A stretch of 64,000 nucleotides of DNA, taken from assembly GCF_000002415.2 (NCBI RefSeq), contig NC_009917.1, positions 1,328,633 to 1,392,632 on the forward strand, in the 5' to 3' direction. Below the pieces are notes generated by a model. The model was given only the letters and a program-made list of their open reading frames with translations. It had not been told where the DNA came from and ran no database searches. Source of the stretch: Plasmodium vivax (taxonomy: Eukaryota; Apicomplexa; Aconoidasida; Haemosporida; Plasmodiidae). The position numbers and the translations under genes were made by a program. Below, in pieces: positions 32,601-44,100 of this stretch (position 1 is the stretch's first letter; each line of letters starts with the position of its first letter).

Positions 32601-35600
32601 CGAAGAGAGACTCACACGAATTGAGGATGCAAAGGGGGGAGATAAATCGGACAGGGAAAGAAACCCCCCCCTCCGAGTCCTCCCTCCAAACCTTTTTCTA
32701 AACAACAGCGGGTACGACGAATGGGGGGACTACCCCTTTGATGAAGAAATTCGCAAAAGGGATATACACCTGAGGGTGGGTTTGGAACATTTTTTCCTTG
32801 TGTATGTGAAGCGCAGAAGGAGGGGCGATTTCTCCGTTGAGTGGCTCTTGGGGGGAAAAAACAAAACAAAAAAAGGGGAAACCTCAAAAGGGGCAAAAAA
32901 ATCGGATAACACACAAAATGGAAGTAATTCGCCGCATTTGCCAAGTGAAGAAAAACTGATTAGCTGCTCCTTTATGAGTGTAGAAGAATATCTTGAAAGA
33001 AAATTAAAAATGAAAATGGCGTTTTTAAAAAAGAAGCTGACCATAGGGGGGGAATGCCCGGTAAAGGTGCTGCTAAAATATACAGTGACGATCCCCCAAG
33101 TGGGGAACCTACGTGCGCCGCTTTTTTATGTAATTCATAAAGTGAACGAGTTAAAGGTTATGCCCCATTTGGACCTATACATTTGCAATGTGACTAAGTG
33201 GAGGGGAGGCAAAAAAAAAAAAAAAAAAAAATCGAAAAGAAATGAGGAAAACATGGAGGAGCAGGAGAAAGAAGAGGAAGAAGAAGACGATGGAGAAGAC
33301 GAAGATGACCCCCGCGACGGAGTGAAAACCCCTTTTTACAAAATTTCGATGGAAAATTTCATTCACAAAATTGGCATTCCTCCATGCGATAAGGACGCCG
33401 ATGAGGCGAAGGACGAATGCACCTACCTCTTCCTCGTCGTGCCAAAAAAGGTGGAGAGGCTAATCGGAAGGGACCTCCATTTTGAGATAGCCGTTGCTGC
33501 CCCGCCTGGCGAGAAAGACGCCTCCAGTGAAGAGCACACGAAGAGAAAAAAGACAAACATACGGGTGAACGAAGTTTCGTCCTTCTGCAAAAGTTATAAC
33601 TTCAACCAGGAGGGTGAGCATATCGAGATGGACGTAAAGAATGACTCTCAAAGGGAGCATACCTCAGGAGGAGTTGATTCAAAAAATGGTAACTCCATAG
33701 TGGCGGAAAAAAAAGACAACCAAAGGAGTGTACCGATGGACGCCCTCCACCTCAACACTTGCAACTGTCCAAAGAAGACAAAAAAATTTACATTTATAAA
33801 AAAAATCGCCATCAATGGCAGGAGCGACAGCACGTGGGGTGCCATTTACGTAGACCTGAAGAACCCCCATTTGTTCAAAAATATTTTCGTCAAACTGTTA
33901 AAAGTTAAGCGAAAAAAAATCTCCCATGAGAAATGCGCCAACTTAAATTTTATCACTAACAACTGGGGGAGAGAAATTATACGAAAGAGGAGAAGGAAGA
34001 AAAGCGTTTTTTTTAAGCACGTAGAATTGAGCACCACCGATGAATACGCCCTTCAGGTGGAGGTGAATATGCTTAGCCACTCTGCTCAGAAGCGGGTGAA
34101 ACAGGACAGCTCACCGGTGTGTCTTCCTCAAAGGGGAAACGACCAAAGTGAAACCCCCTCAGAAGAACGTTCATATGTCCATCCAAATATCCTCGTAAAC
34201 GTTTTATTAAACTTCTCCGAAGAGGTCTCCCTAGAGGAGGACACCTTCAACGAGGATGTAGAAAGCGAAATGAAGAAATTTTTTGACTTTGGAAAAATCA
34301 ATTTGGAGAATATAACTTTGGCTAGCCAGCCTAAACATATGGACAATATTTTTTCGCTAAAAAATGACCTCCTATTTCGCTATCGAGGCAATTATGACGA
34401 GATTTTTAGGCACCTCTCAAAGGTGTGTAGCGGTGACATCCAGGGGGATATCCCCAGCGCCTTACCTTTGGGGGAGAATTCTCACCCCTGTGATGGAAAA
34501 GGAAAGAGGTACACCAAGGGGACTCCCAATTGGGTCAACCCCCTCAGCGATAACCACTATGATGACCTCCTATGCACGAACGAAGCGGGAGAGACCCCCC
34601 CCCTGGAGCCATCAATAAGCAAAGAACAATTTTTCCAGGCCCTGTCCTCCGTTTTAAAATTATCCAAAGAGACATCGACCTACGTGGAGTCAAAACTTCT
34701 TCACGCGGGAAGCGGCAGGGTTGAGAGGAGCGCCTTTGCTCAGATGCTCCAGGCGGTGGGGAGCGAAACGGCTTGCCTCAGCTTTGGCGCGCCGGAAAAC
34801 GGGGACAAGCAGGATAAGCAGGACAAGTTTGAGAAGCAGGACAAGCTGGACAAATTTGAGAAGTACCCGTTCGCCAAGCTGGTGGACCTCCCCCCGAACG
34901 CCCACAGGGAAGAAAAAAAGCGCAAGGCGGACGACCCCACGAGCAAAGAGTTCGAAGCCTCCTTCGATAGCTTGCTTTCCCTTTCCGCGGCCGCAAAAAA
35001 AACCATCGATGATGTGAAGGCCTCCTACAATTTGAAGAACAAAGTAGACGCATTTAAAATCAAAATGGATGCAGAACTGCAGCTCAGGGGAAACACCTTC
35101 TACTCCCTTGGAGGTAAAACTGCAAGCGCCACGAGGACCGCCGTTAGGAAGAAGCGTGCCCTTGTAGATAAGACAAAAAAGGGCGCATACAACCCCAAGG
35201 GGAATGAAAAAGTAGCACTCCGCCTCACCAGCGGAGGGGGAACCCCCCCAAGCTGCGATGCAGACCAAACGGATGGTCATGTTAATGGTAATGGTGATGG
35301 TTATGGTGATAGTTATGGTGATGGTTATGACCATCGTCACCTCCACCTCCACCGCCATCTCCACCGCCATCTCCACCGCCACCGCCACCGCCATGATAAG
35401 GAAACATTCCACGTGCAACAGAGGATTGACCCCCCAGTTGAAAACCTGCAGGACCTCATAAACGCCGTCAAAAGGGTAAACCCCTCCAGCCAGCTAAACG
35501 GCGCAAAGGGCATGAAAATGGAAATCTCCAAAATGATGAAAGAGAGAAAGGCCTTCATCGAAAATGTAAAAAATAGCGTAAAGACGAAGCGGTTTAAGAA

Positions 35601-35982
35601 CCTCCCCCCAGAAGAACTGAAAGAGATGCACCAAAAGGGAAACGAATTAAAATTAAACATTTACAACCCTAATGTTATGCAGTATATCAAGACGCACTAC
35701 CTCCTGCTGGACAGACTAAACGACTTGAAGGCCCTTCTGAACCCCTCCAAATTAAAGAAAAGTAAAATGACCACCCATGAGAAGGAAACACTCAACGTAG
35801 AAGAAGCGGTGGCGGATAAAAAACTATTCATGCAGCTATTCCGGGAGTGCTCGGATGTTATTAAAAATGAAAACCATCTTCAGTTAAGCGATTCCTATAA
35901 GAACCTATGTAAGGACGCTCAACAGATTTTTAATAAACTGATGGAAGGCACACAGGGGGAAAAGAAGGAAGCTGCCCAGTGA
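29696..35982 (+). CDS. Large calpain-like/low-complexity protein
   Basis: Two exons (29696-31519 and 31798-35982) give 2,002 residues; an in-frame ATG at 29564 could add 44. Residues about 119-176 are nearly pure Glu, encoded by GAA repeats. After this, NDYLVKLYINNKWRLVFVH, then ELWPHILLDALLTCFEAF (near 328) and LLEMLTGLK follow the order seen in the calpain protease core, where a binding strand precedes 'ELWPaLlEKAyAk' and 'LTGg'. The catalytic Cys/His/Asn are not evident, so it would be a non-catalytic relative. Later segments such as CTYLFLVVPKKVERL recall calpain C2-like beta-sandwiches. There is a KQDKFEKQDK repeat and a His/Arg-rich run near 1785-1809. The family call is weak; the gene itself is well supported. 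Confidence 0.72.
30053..30231 (+). repeat. (GAA)n coding microsatellite, poly-glutamate
   Basis: About 33 GAA codons, one GAT, then about 22 more GAA codons, followed by Lys-Glu-Lys. Codon use is almost all GAA, so the DNA is a pure trinucleotide repeat. Confidence 0.95.
35329..35397 (+). repeat. His/Arg/Leu coding repeat
   Basis: CACC.CCGCCATCTC-type units encode an alternating His-Arg/His-Leu run directly after a GDGYGDSYGDGY stretch in the calpain-like protein. Confidence 0.8.
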
Positions 35983-36885
35983 ACGTAACCCTGACACCAT
36001 TGACACTCCTCATTGGGAGGTGCATTTCCCCCCCTGCTATGCACAATCAGCTTGCACACACATGTACATGTGTTGGCTCCAAGAAGACCCACCCCCTTCT
36101 TTTTTAAGTAATTTTTTGAAACCCCCTTTTGTGCCCATGAAAATACGCACGGGGGGAAATTCCCTCCCCCCCTCATAAACCCACCTTACATAGATACTTT
36201 TTTTTTTTTTTTTTTGTCCTGACCACCAGTTGCTATACCCCAACTGGTAGTTACTTTCCCCACATGGAACATTTCGTTAAGATGCTATCCCCTCGCGGTG
36301 TTTCTTCACACCAGAGGAAGTTTCCCCTGATTAGCGGCTGCTTGTATGGGAACTCAAAAGAGGCACTTCACCTCTGGCCACTGGTGGCATGATCTCCCTT
36401 TTACATTTTTCGGGGCCCACCACAATGGCACTCCCACAAGGGGTGTGAAATGGCCGCGAGGAGGGCCATGCAATGTAATCATCTGGACAGACGCAGAGAC
36501 AACTGAACAAAGGGTCCGCTCCGCTAAAAACAGTTGCGCGGCGTTGGCCAAGCGGGGGCAGGGCAGTGTTCCAAATTAATAACAACAGCTGGGGAAAAAA
36601 AAAAAAAAAAAAAAGAGAAAGAGAAAGAGGGAGAGACGAATCGAAGCGCGCAGTATGAACATGCACAGGAGGACAAAACAAACGCGCCGCTTAGGTTAGA
36701 GGAAGGAGCGATTGGGTGATGGCACGCAGGAGATGGCACAGGGCATCCCTCCAGAGGAGCGATTGGGTGATGGCACCCAGGATCTGCCTCAAATGAAGAG
36801 TCGGCACAAATCGGTTATAGTCGCAGCTAGTCGGCGCTACACTGAGCAACCCAACTTCCACAGCCTAATGCGGCACACCCGCTCG
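35983..36885. other. Convergent 3' spacer
   Basis: About 900 bases between two converging genes. T- and A-runs lie near 36198 and 36596. A 28-bp sequence is duplicated at 36703 and 36754 (see repeat). Confidence 0.5.
36703..36781. repeat. Two copies of a 28-bp sequence, 51 bp apart
   Basis: Both copies contain ggagcgattgggtgatggca. No coding sequence is involved. Confidence 0.8.
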
Positions 36886-37536
36886 CTAAAATCGGACGAC
36901 AATTTCCGGCCTGCTGCAGCCCTCCCGCCCCTTTCCCCTCGCCGCTATCCGATAATGCAAGCAGTCCAGGCGAGGGTTCACTACACCCGACTGGGGGGCA
37001 GTAGAGGGAGGAGACCCACTCCAAGGGTGCAACAAACTACTAGCTATTTCGGAAAAAAAATACTTCCCCATAAATTTCTTTCGAGGCTTCTTCCACTGGT
37101 CCAAAGTAGCTACAGTGTGGTCAGTACCATCTGTGTAGTCCCCTTCGCTAGAGTGTTCATCTGCCGTGATGTTTATCATTGCACGTTTGTAGTCTCCCTG
37201 TTTGGACTCACCAAAATGTTTGTCTTTCAGGTAGCTTCCCTTGTCGGCGGCAGTTCTTCCTCCTTCACCAGTCGTGGGTGCCTTACAATTATAGCACATC
37301 CGAATTTTAGTCTTTTTTTTTTTCTCTCTTTTTTTCTTCCTCCCATCTGTGGGAAGAACTGCACTACTTGTTCTCTCCTCGTGGAGTGTGTGAAGAAGAT
37401 TCCCAGGGGGACCCCCCCACGGGGGATCAAAATAATTCAAAGGTACTTCATGCAAACCGTTCAAAGTGGAATCCCCCCCTGGAGAGTACAACGCCGTTTT
37501 GTTATATAGCCTTTCATCACAATTGAGGTGGGCCAT
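36886..37536 (-). CDS. Hypothetical protein, 216 residues
   Basis: This single frame starts MAHLNCDERLYNK with an A-rich context before the ATG. Amino-acid use looks coding in the first two thirds (NGLHEVPLNYFDPP, NLLHTLHEERTSS, MCYNCKAP, GSYLKDKHFGESK, VATLDQWKKPRKKF). A poly-Lys stretch in the middle could be a small intron, and the last 50 residues are Gly/Pro/Arg-rich and less convincing. One CxxC pair is present, too little for a zinc-finger call. No signal peptide or membrane segment. I do not recognise a family. Confidence 0.5.
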   Translation of the reverse strand: MAHLNCDERLYNKTALYSPGGDSTLNGLHEVPLNYFDPPWGGPPGNLLHTLHEERTSSAVLPTDGRKKKREKKKKTKIRMCYNCKAPTTGEGGRTAADKGSYLKDKHFGESKQGDYKRAMINITADEHSSEGDYTDGTDHTVATLDQWKKPRKKFMGKYFFSEIASSLLHPWSGSPPSTAPQSGVVNPRLDCLHYRIAARGKGREGCSRPEIVVRF

Positions 37537-38188
37537 TTTGGTTGCAATTTAACTTCTTTTTCGTTTCCCTTTGCTGCCTACCTTGAAGGGGTCGACCTTA
37601 GAAGCTTTGCAATTGTTCCGATTGCGGTTAAAGGTGCTGGTCTGATTTGCAGCCTTTTAATGGGCACCCTCGGTCAACCTGTAGAGGCTTCTCCCTGGCG
37701 CTACGCTGCGATTTGGTTCGCCTTTTCTGTCCAAATGGCGATGCCCCCGCGTGCGCAAAATGGGTGCAAAATGCGTGCTGCCGCCTGCTCTGCTCAGTTT
37801 AGCGGTGGCCCCGTTAAATGTGCACCTGGCTCTTGCTTACCATTTTGCGGGCTTGAGTAGGAAAAGATAAACAAGTCACTAAAGAAGAAAACAGGCGAAG
37901 AAACAAGCAAAAAAACAAAAACGAGCAAACAAACGAGCGAACAAACGAACGAACAAACGAACGAACGAACAAAACATACGCTGATATGCACATGTGTGTC
38001 TCCCCCCCTTTTTTTGGAAACCCATTTGATGAAAACGGTGTGCGCCTTTTCTTCACCCCAATTTCGCATTTTCCCGCAGTGTACATACACCTCGCGGCCC
38101 CCTTTTTTTTTTTTTTTCTTCCACTTCTACTTCTCCTCTGCAGTGGGATCTGCTTGCGGGTTATTCCTTCCCCAAAGGGCACCCCCCG
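37537..38188. other. Spacer with aacg/aaac simple repeat
   Basis: About 650 bases between two minus-strand genes. It includes a degenerate tetranucleotide run (acga/acaa) at about 37905-37975 and a T-run near 38105. No gene seen. Confidence 0.55.
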
Positions 38189-41100
38189 TTAACAACCTCT
38201 GTCTTGAAAATAAGTCGTGAAGGCTCTCCTGGGAATTTTGCATATGAGCTCGCACTTAGGGTAAGGCGTGGCGGTAGGAGGTGCGTTATTCATCGTAGCG
38301 GTGTTCCTTCTAGCGGTGCTCCTTCTAATGGATGCCCCCCTATCAGCGTATGCAGGAAAGCCCATCGGTGCATTACAATCCTGTGTTGCGGTTCTTCTCC
38401 CGCCCTTGAACGGTTCACACGCAATGGTCGGGCAATTTGTGCAGAGCCTTCTCGACCCATTCGTCCCATTTGACACATACGAGAAGGTTCTTCCGCCTTT
38501 TCCCCCGATGGGCAACTCAAACGAGTGAGGTTTGTCTTCTTTAAAACTAACGGAAGATTTACCCAATAAGGAGCCCCTTTTGGTTTCCCCCAAACTACCT
38601 GGCAATACATTATCAGCGCATTTAACATCGCTTTCCCTTTTGTCTACTCGTTCTGGGCTCTTCTTCGCTTTCCCAAACAGCTTCTTCATCAGAGTGGTGG
38701 TCATGGAGTACCTGGGAGCAGCGCTGGTGGCTTCCTTCACGGGGCAGCAGAAAAGGGTGCTATTGCAATTTTGGCCATTAGCACCACGATTTAGTGTTTG
38801 CCCCATGGTAATATTCTCTCCTGGTCTCTTCCCATTTAAGCCACTTTGAACATTACATGTGAAAGCAACATCGTTATTTAACTCTCCTAATTGTGGAGGC
38901 TTCCCTGATTGTGCCTCGCTTGCCAAAATGCCTTCTTTGATGTATTCATTCCCGGGGTGTGCCCCTTCCAGCTGAGCGAAATGGTTCCCCGTGTGCCTTA
39001 ACACCTTGGTGTCATCACTTCCTCTGCTAGTATAACTATTATCGTTGCATTTGGCGTCCTTACAGGGGGGTACAGCGGAAAGGTCACTAGCCAAACGGTT
39101 CTGCGCATCCCCTTCACTCATCAAGTAGCTAGCATGGTCATCATTCCGAATTGAAAAATAGTCAGACACGTGGATGGAATATTTGTCCCTCCTCTCAGCG
39201 GTGTTTCTTCTGCGAGAGTTCCGCCCAGCCTTCTCAGATATGCTCCCTTTAATGGACCCCTTCAGGGGTAATTCCTTGTTAGGCTTATTTTTCCCCTTCG
39301 ATAAGTTCCTACCTGTCCACACGCTGTGCGTCTCTTTGCGACCACCGTGGTGAATCAAACCGGGAGTGAATCTCTCGCATCTATCTTTATGTAACACCAG
39401 TTTGTTTTGCACAAGTATGCCGCTTCTTCTACCTTGCGGTGGTTCCATACGTACCACTTTGGAGTCCTCAAAAAGTGGAGTCTCTTCCGCAAAGGTGACC
39501 CTTTCGAGGCAGTGCTGTGGTATATTAGACGCCTCACCATTTGCACCTGCCTGTGAAAGGCTAATCCTCCCATTAAAGGAATAGTCCGAGCTAGGAACGT
39601 CATGCTGTGTACGATACGCATATTTGTTGTCCTTCCCTTTATCGCTTGCACGGTTAGAGATGACGACTCCTTCGCCACAGTTCCTCTTCGTGATGGAGCA
39701 ATCTTCCGTAGGACCTTCCACGCTGGGCCCCTCCTGATGATGGCTGTACGTTATGTTTATCTTATTTACCTTCTGTTCTGATGAGAATCCACCCGGAATT
39801 GCACCAATGGGTTCATGTACGGTCCGACCTGGTGGGGCCAATGTTCGGAAAGGATCATCCCCCTTTTGCCTCTCCTCCAGGTTGCTTTCTAACAAATGAG
39901 ATAATGCACTGGTAAAAATCTTCACCTTGTCTTCTCCCTTAAAATTGGTTTGCTCTCTATAGTGACAATTTGGATTGGCGTTCCTCCCCACTGCCCATTT
40001 TTGAGCCCCCGAAATGGGGGTAACTTCAAAATTTCGGTTCACCTCTTTGTCGCTCCCTTTTCCGTTGTCCACCTTTTCCCTCTCATATGTTTCTTTTAGA
40101 AATTTCAGCTCCTCCATTTGTTCGTTAAAACTTGGGAATTTCTCAAAGCTGTGGTTGAAATTTACACATTCGACGACTCCATTCTTCTTCTTCGCCTCAT
40201 CAAAATGGTGATTAAGGGAACATTTCTCCTTTCTCAGCTCTGGTGATTTCTCCCTTTTTGCAAAGCCATACCTCTCCACCTGTTCTGTATATACAACCTT
40301 AATAACGTTTCTTTCGTTTTTTTCTTCCACATCCTGCAGTGTGCTTCCTTTGACTCCATCAAGGGAATACGTTTTGCTCGATGCATCATCCTGAGGGTTG
40401 CTTTCGTGCGTGCTGACATTCGCGGCTGCCCACCTTTCAACTTCTCCGTTGTCACTTCCACTATTTGCAGAGTTAACCCGTACCATGTCATCCCCATTGC
40501 AGGTATTTCCGCGGTGGCTTCTGCCCGCGGTGTGTCTACTTCCGGGCACATCGTCGCTGCGGTTGGTCAAGTCTACGGCCCTATCGCAGGTTAGGTCGCA
40601 CGTTTGGTCGCACCTTTTATCGCACATTTTATCGCAGGCCTTTTCGCCGACCTGGTTGCCTCCCTGATCGCTGCCCACCCCCCCGACGCGGGAGGATCGC
40701 CCCCTTTTGCGAACGCTATCGTCACTCTTGCACTCATCACTGCCATGGTCGTCCTCTCTGAACCTCGCGCCGATCCCTACATGAACGAAGCTTCCATCGT
40801 CCTTCCCAGCATTGTCCGCGCTGCCCTCGTTCCCATTTGAGTCTGTGCACTGCGCGCTTGATTCGTTATTGTGGCCGCTTTGACCGCTCCTTTGACCACT
40901 TTGCGGACAACTTTCCTGCTCACTGCTAATGCTAATGCTAGTGGGTGTGTTGGCACCCCCGCTAGCAACGTCGACGAGTGGATTCCCCTCCTCGTCTGCA
41001 TAAAAAAGCAGATTCAGGTTCTCCTTCGTGAAGCCAACGTTCGAAGGATCGTTGGTGGAACTGCCTCTAGACAAGCTCGCGTCGCCCGAGTTGTGCAAAT

Positions 41101-44100
41101 ATACTTTTGCAGCTTCTTTAAGGAGTAAAATATCCTTCGATTTGGCACTTTCAAACTCTCCGCCGTTCCCCTCCCCCGGATTATTTTCAACACGTTCAGC
41201 ATCGCTAGCACGTTCAGCATCGCTAGCACGTTCAGCATCGCTAACACGTTCAACACTGCTATCACGTTTAACACTCTGCGTGCTCTGCCTTTCCGCGGGG
41301 GAGGGATCAATCAGTTTAAATGGCCCGGTAGTTTGGGGATATTTTGCGCTGGCTGGCTCCTGCTGCCTATTTCTTGGGGCGCAGGGGAAAAAACTACCCC
41401 TCCTGCTTCACCTGCACTGTTTTGCGGAGCCTCTGCGGGATTCGCGTAGGAGAAGTATTGGACCATACTGCCTAACAAGTTCTGATATTTGTCTCCGCCC
41501 ACCTGATTTGTGGGTTGAACATTTGAGTCTCCATTTGGGTGGCGGCTGCTGTTCACTTTGTGGTGACTACTGTCCCCTGCATGGTGGCTACCGCTTACTG
41601 TGTGGTGGTTTCTGTCCCCTGTGTGGATGGTCTTCCTCACGCCGGCATCTCCCTTTTCCTGTAAAATTTCTAACAATTGCTCTTTTTGCATATTTATCAA
41701 TTTCTCATTTGAGGTCTTAATTAACTGAGACAGATCCTGCGGATTCCCCTTTTTCTTATGTGCCACATGTTGAGGAGTATGGGGTTGGTGGTACACATCA
41801 CTGGGGGGGGACTCAATACTTGAAAGACACTGAAGAATTTCCATCGAGCTGCTAACATTAGGGTTTGCCTTTTCATTTATCTTGTTTGTATATACATTTA
41901 GGTATCCCACATTTGCCGCTTCACCTTTGAGGCTTGTAGTTTGTGTGTCTACATACGTTTTTACCCATGAAGGCACTCCACTTTCTCCGTTTGAAAATGT
42001 CCCCTTCGTATCAGAGCCTTTAAATGGATCTATGCATTTGCTTGAATTGCCATTAATCGTGTACCTACCGTCCATATTGGCACTTCCCTTTATTAGCCCA
42101 TTTGTGAAAACGCCCTCTGAGCACTGTTTCTTTGACAAATCGCCCGAGCTGTTTTCTACTACGCTGTGGGACCTATTGCAGTTCTGATCGAACGGTTTGG
42201 AAAGACCATTAGCAGTAGTGTACGCTCCACTGTTTTTCCCCTTAACCGATACTAACTGGTTTGTTAACTCTGTAAGGCCGCAAAACTTGTCAGCGGCTCT
42301 GAGCTCTCCACTTGAAATTACGCTCGCCAGAGGAAATTGTTCAAGAACAATCGGTTTTTCTATAAATGGCAATTGCTGCATCTGTGCCATTTGGCTCTGC
42401 GCCTGACTCTGTGGGGGTTGTGCCTGCGGAAGGGGCTCACGTTTCAGCGCAAATTCGGCTTGTCCGTAGGGTGCCAGCGTCGCCGTAATGGGCACATGCG
42501 TTTGCAAAATTGGCGCCTGTGTCTGGGCCGCTGCTCCATGCGGCTGAGCTGCTACTCCATGCGGCTGAGCTGCTACTCCATGCACCTGAGTTGCTACCCC
42601 ATGCACCTGAGTTGCTACCCCATGCACCTGAGATGTTACCCCATGCACCTGCGCTGCCGCCCCCTGCACGTGCAACCTCCCTTGAGACAGCTCCAGGGGC
42701 ACGTGAATCACCTGCGGATGCGCGCGCGCGAAATGGCTCTGCGGCACTGGCGTACTCCCCTCTGGAACTGACTCGGCTGAAAAGTTTGGCAAAACGGATG
42801 CCGACTGATACCTCCTTGCGGTGTATTCCGGTGCGCACAAATTAACATTAGCTAACTCGTGTCGAACTTCAGCAAAAACATTTTGAGATAAATTTTTCAT
42901 TCCTGCCTGGGGTACATTCTCGCACATGTTGTAAGTGACTAGTGGTGTCCTTGGCATTGTATCAGCTCGAAAGGCATATGCGTAAAATGGTCCCCCCTCC
43001 GCGTATGCTTCCTTTTCGCGATTGGTTAGAGTTTCCCCCTTGGGAGTGCTCCTAGACACCAAATTGGCCATCTCATTTGTTGCACAAAATTTCTCACCAG
43101 GTGTGTCCTTCACATCGACGCAACTGCACCGTTCTACGTTGGAGAGCTGCTTAACACTTGGCTTAGATGCTACCATGTTGTGGTTACCTGCACACGCACC
43201 ATTTTGACATCCTAACGCGTGGATCGTTCTCATGTTTAGAGACTTGTTGTTCTTTACATGGCTACTACTCTGTAGGTTGTGCTTCCTCACTAGTTTGCCA
43301 TGTTTCAATCCCCTTGTCTTTCCTTTTTTTTTTCCCCTACTGCAGCAATTTTCATCAAACAAATTTGGCTCATGGTTCAAACCATTCTTTGAGGAGTCCT
43401 TATTTTTATGCTTCCCACTTTGCTTCTCTTTTTTGTTGTTCTTATTTTCCCACATTACATCTGCGCATCCGTTCTGGTTGTGTTTCTCCCCTGGGCGAGG
43501 CACCTTACATTTGGTTGACACCTTTCCCTGTTTTGTGTTCCTCTCTGCCACTTTCGATGAGGGGACATAATAGCTTTCTTTACATGCCGATAATTCTCTA
43601 GCCTTAGTTGATTTACCGTTAGGTTTGCTCCCTTTAGTGCTTGAATGGCCTGCCACCTTGTGCTTGCGTTTTCCCCTGTCTTTATAGTTGCGCGCCCGCC
43701 TCATTCCAATATGCGGGGTTGAATTATCGTGCGAAGTGTCAGAAGAATCTCCGCTGCACTCTCCACTCGAGCAGTAAGCACCCTTTGACTCCGTGTCTGA
43801 AGTTCTCAATTCCATTATGGTCGAGTTTGATAAAATGATGTCTACAGAATTTCCTGAGGGCATATTTACCATCCCGTTTATGCTTCTAGGGTTTACAACA
43901 TTTAAATGGTTATGTTGACTTTTGCTTCTCTTCTTGTGCTGAATATTGGGCGAATCGTTTTTTCCTTCCTCGTTGTAGTCCTGCCTTTTGAGGGTAAAAT
44001 TAGAGTTTTGTTCGCTCGCTTCCAGCACATTTTTTAATCCTCCAAAGTTAGAATTGCCTACGCTACTTCCCTCCGAGTCGTTAGAAAAACCGCGATAATT

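Noticed and set aside
34690..35418. 242-codon minus-strand frame with Val/Met/Ile-Thr repeats
   Set aside because: It is the complement of the Asp-Gly and His/Arg repeats of the calpain-like gene.
38189..41098. The 3' half of the giant gene as a separate gene
   Set aside because: The frame begins with a TTG and stays open well upstream of it, with no ATG for hundreds of codons, so it continues the upstream frame.
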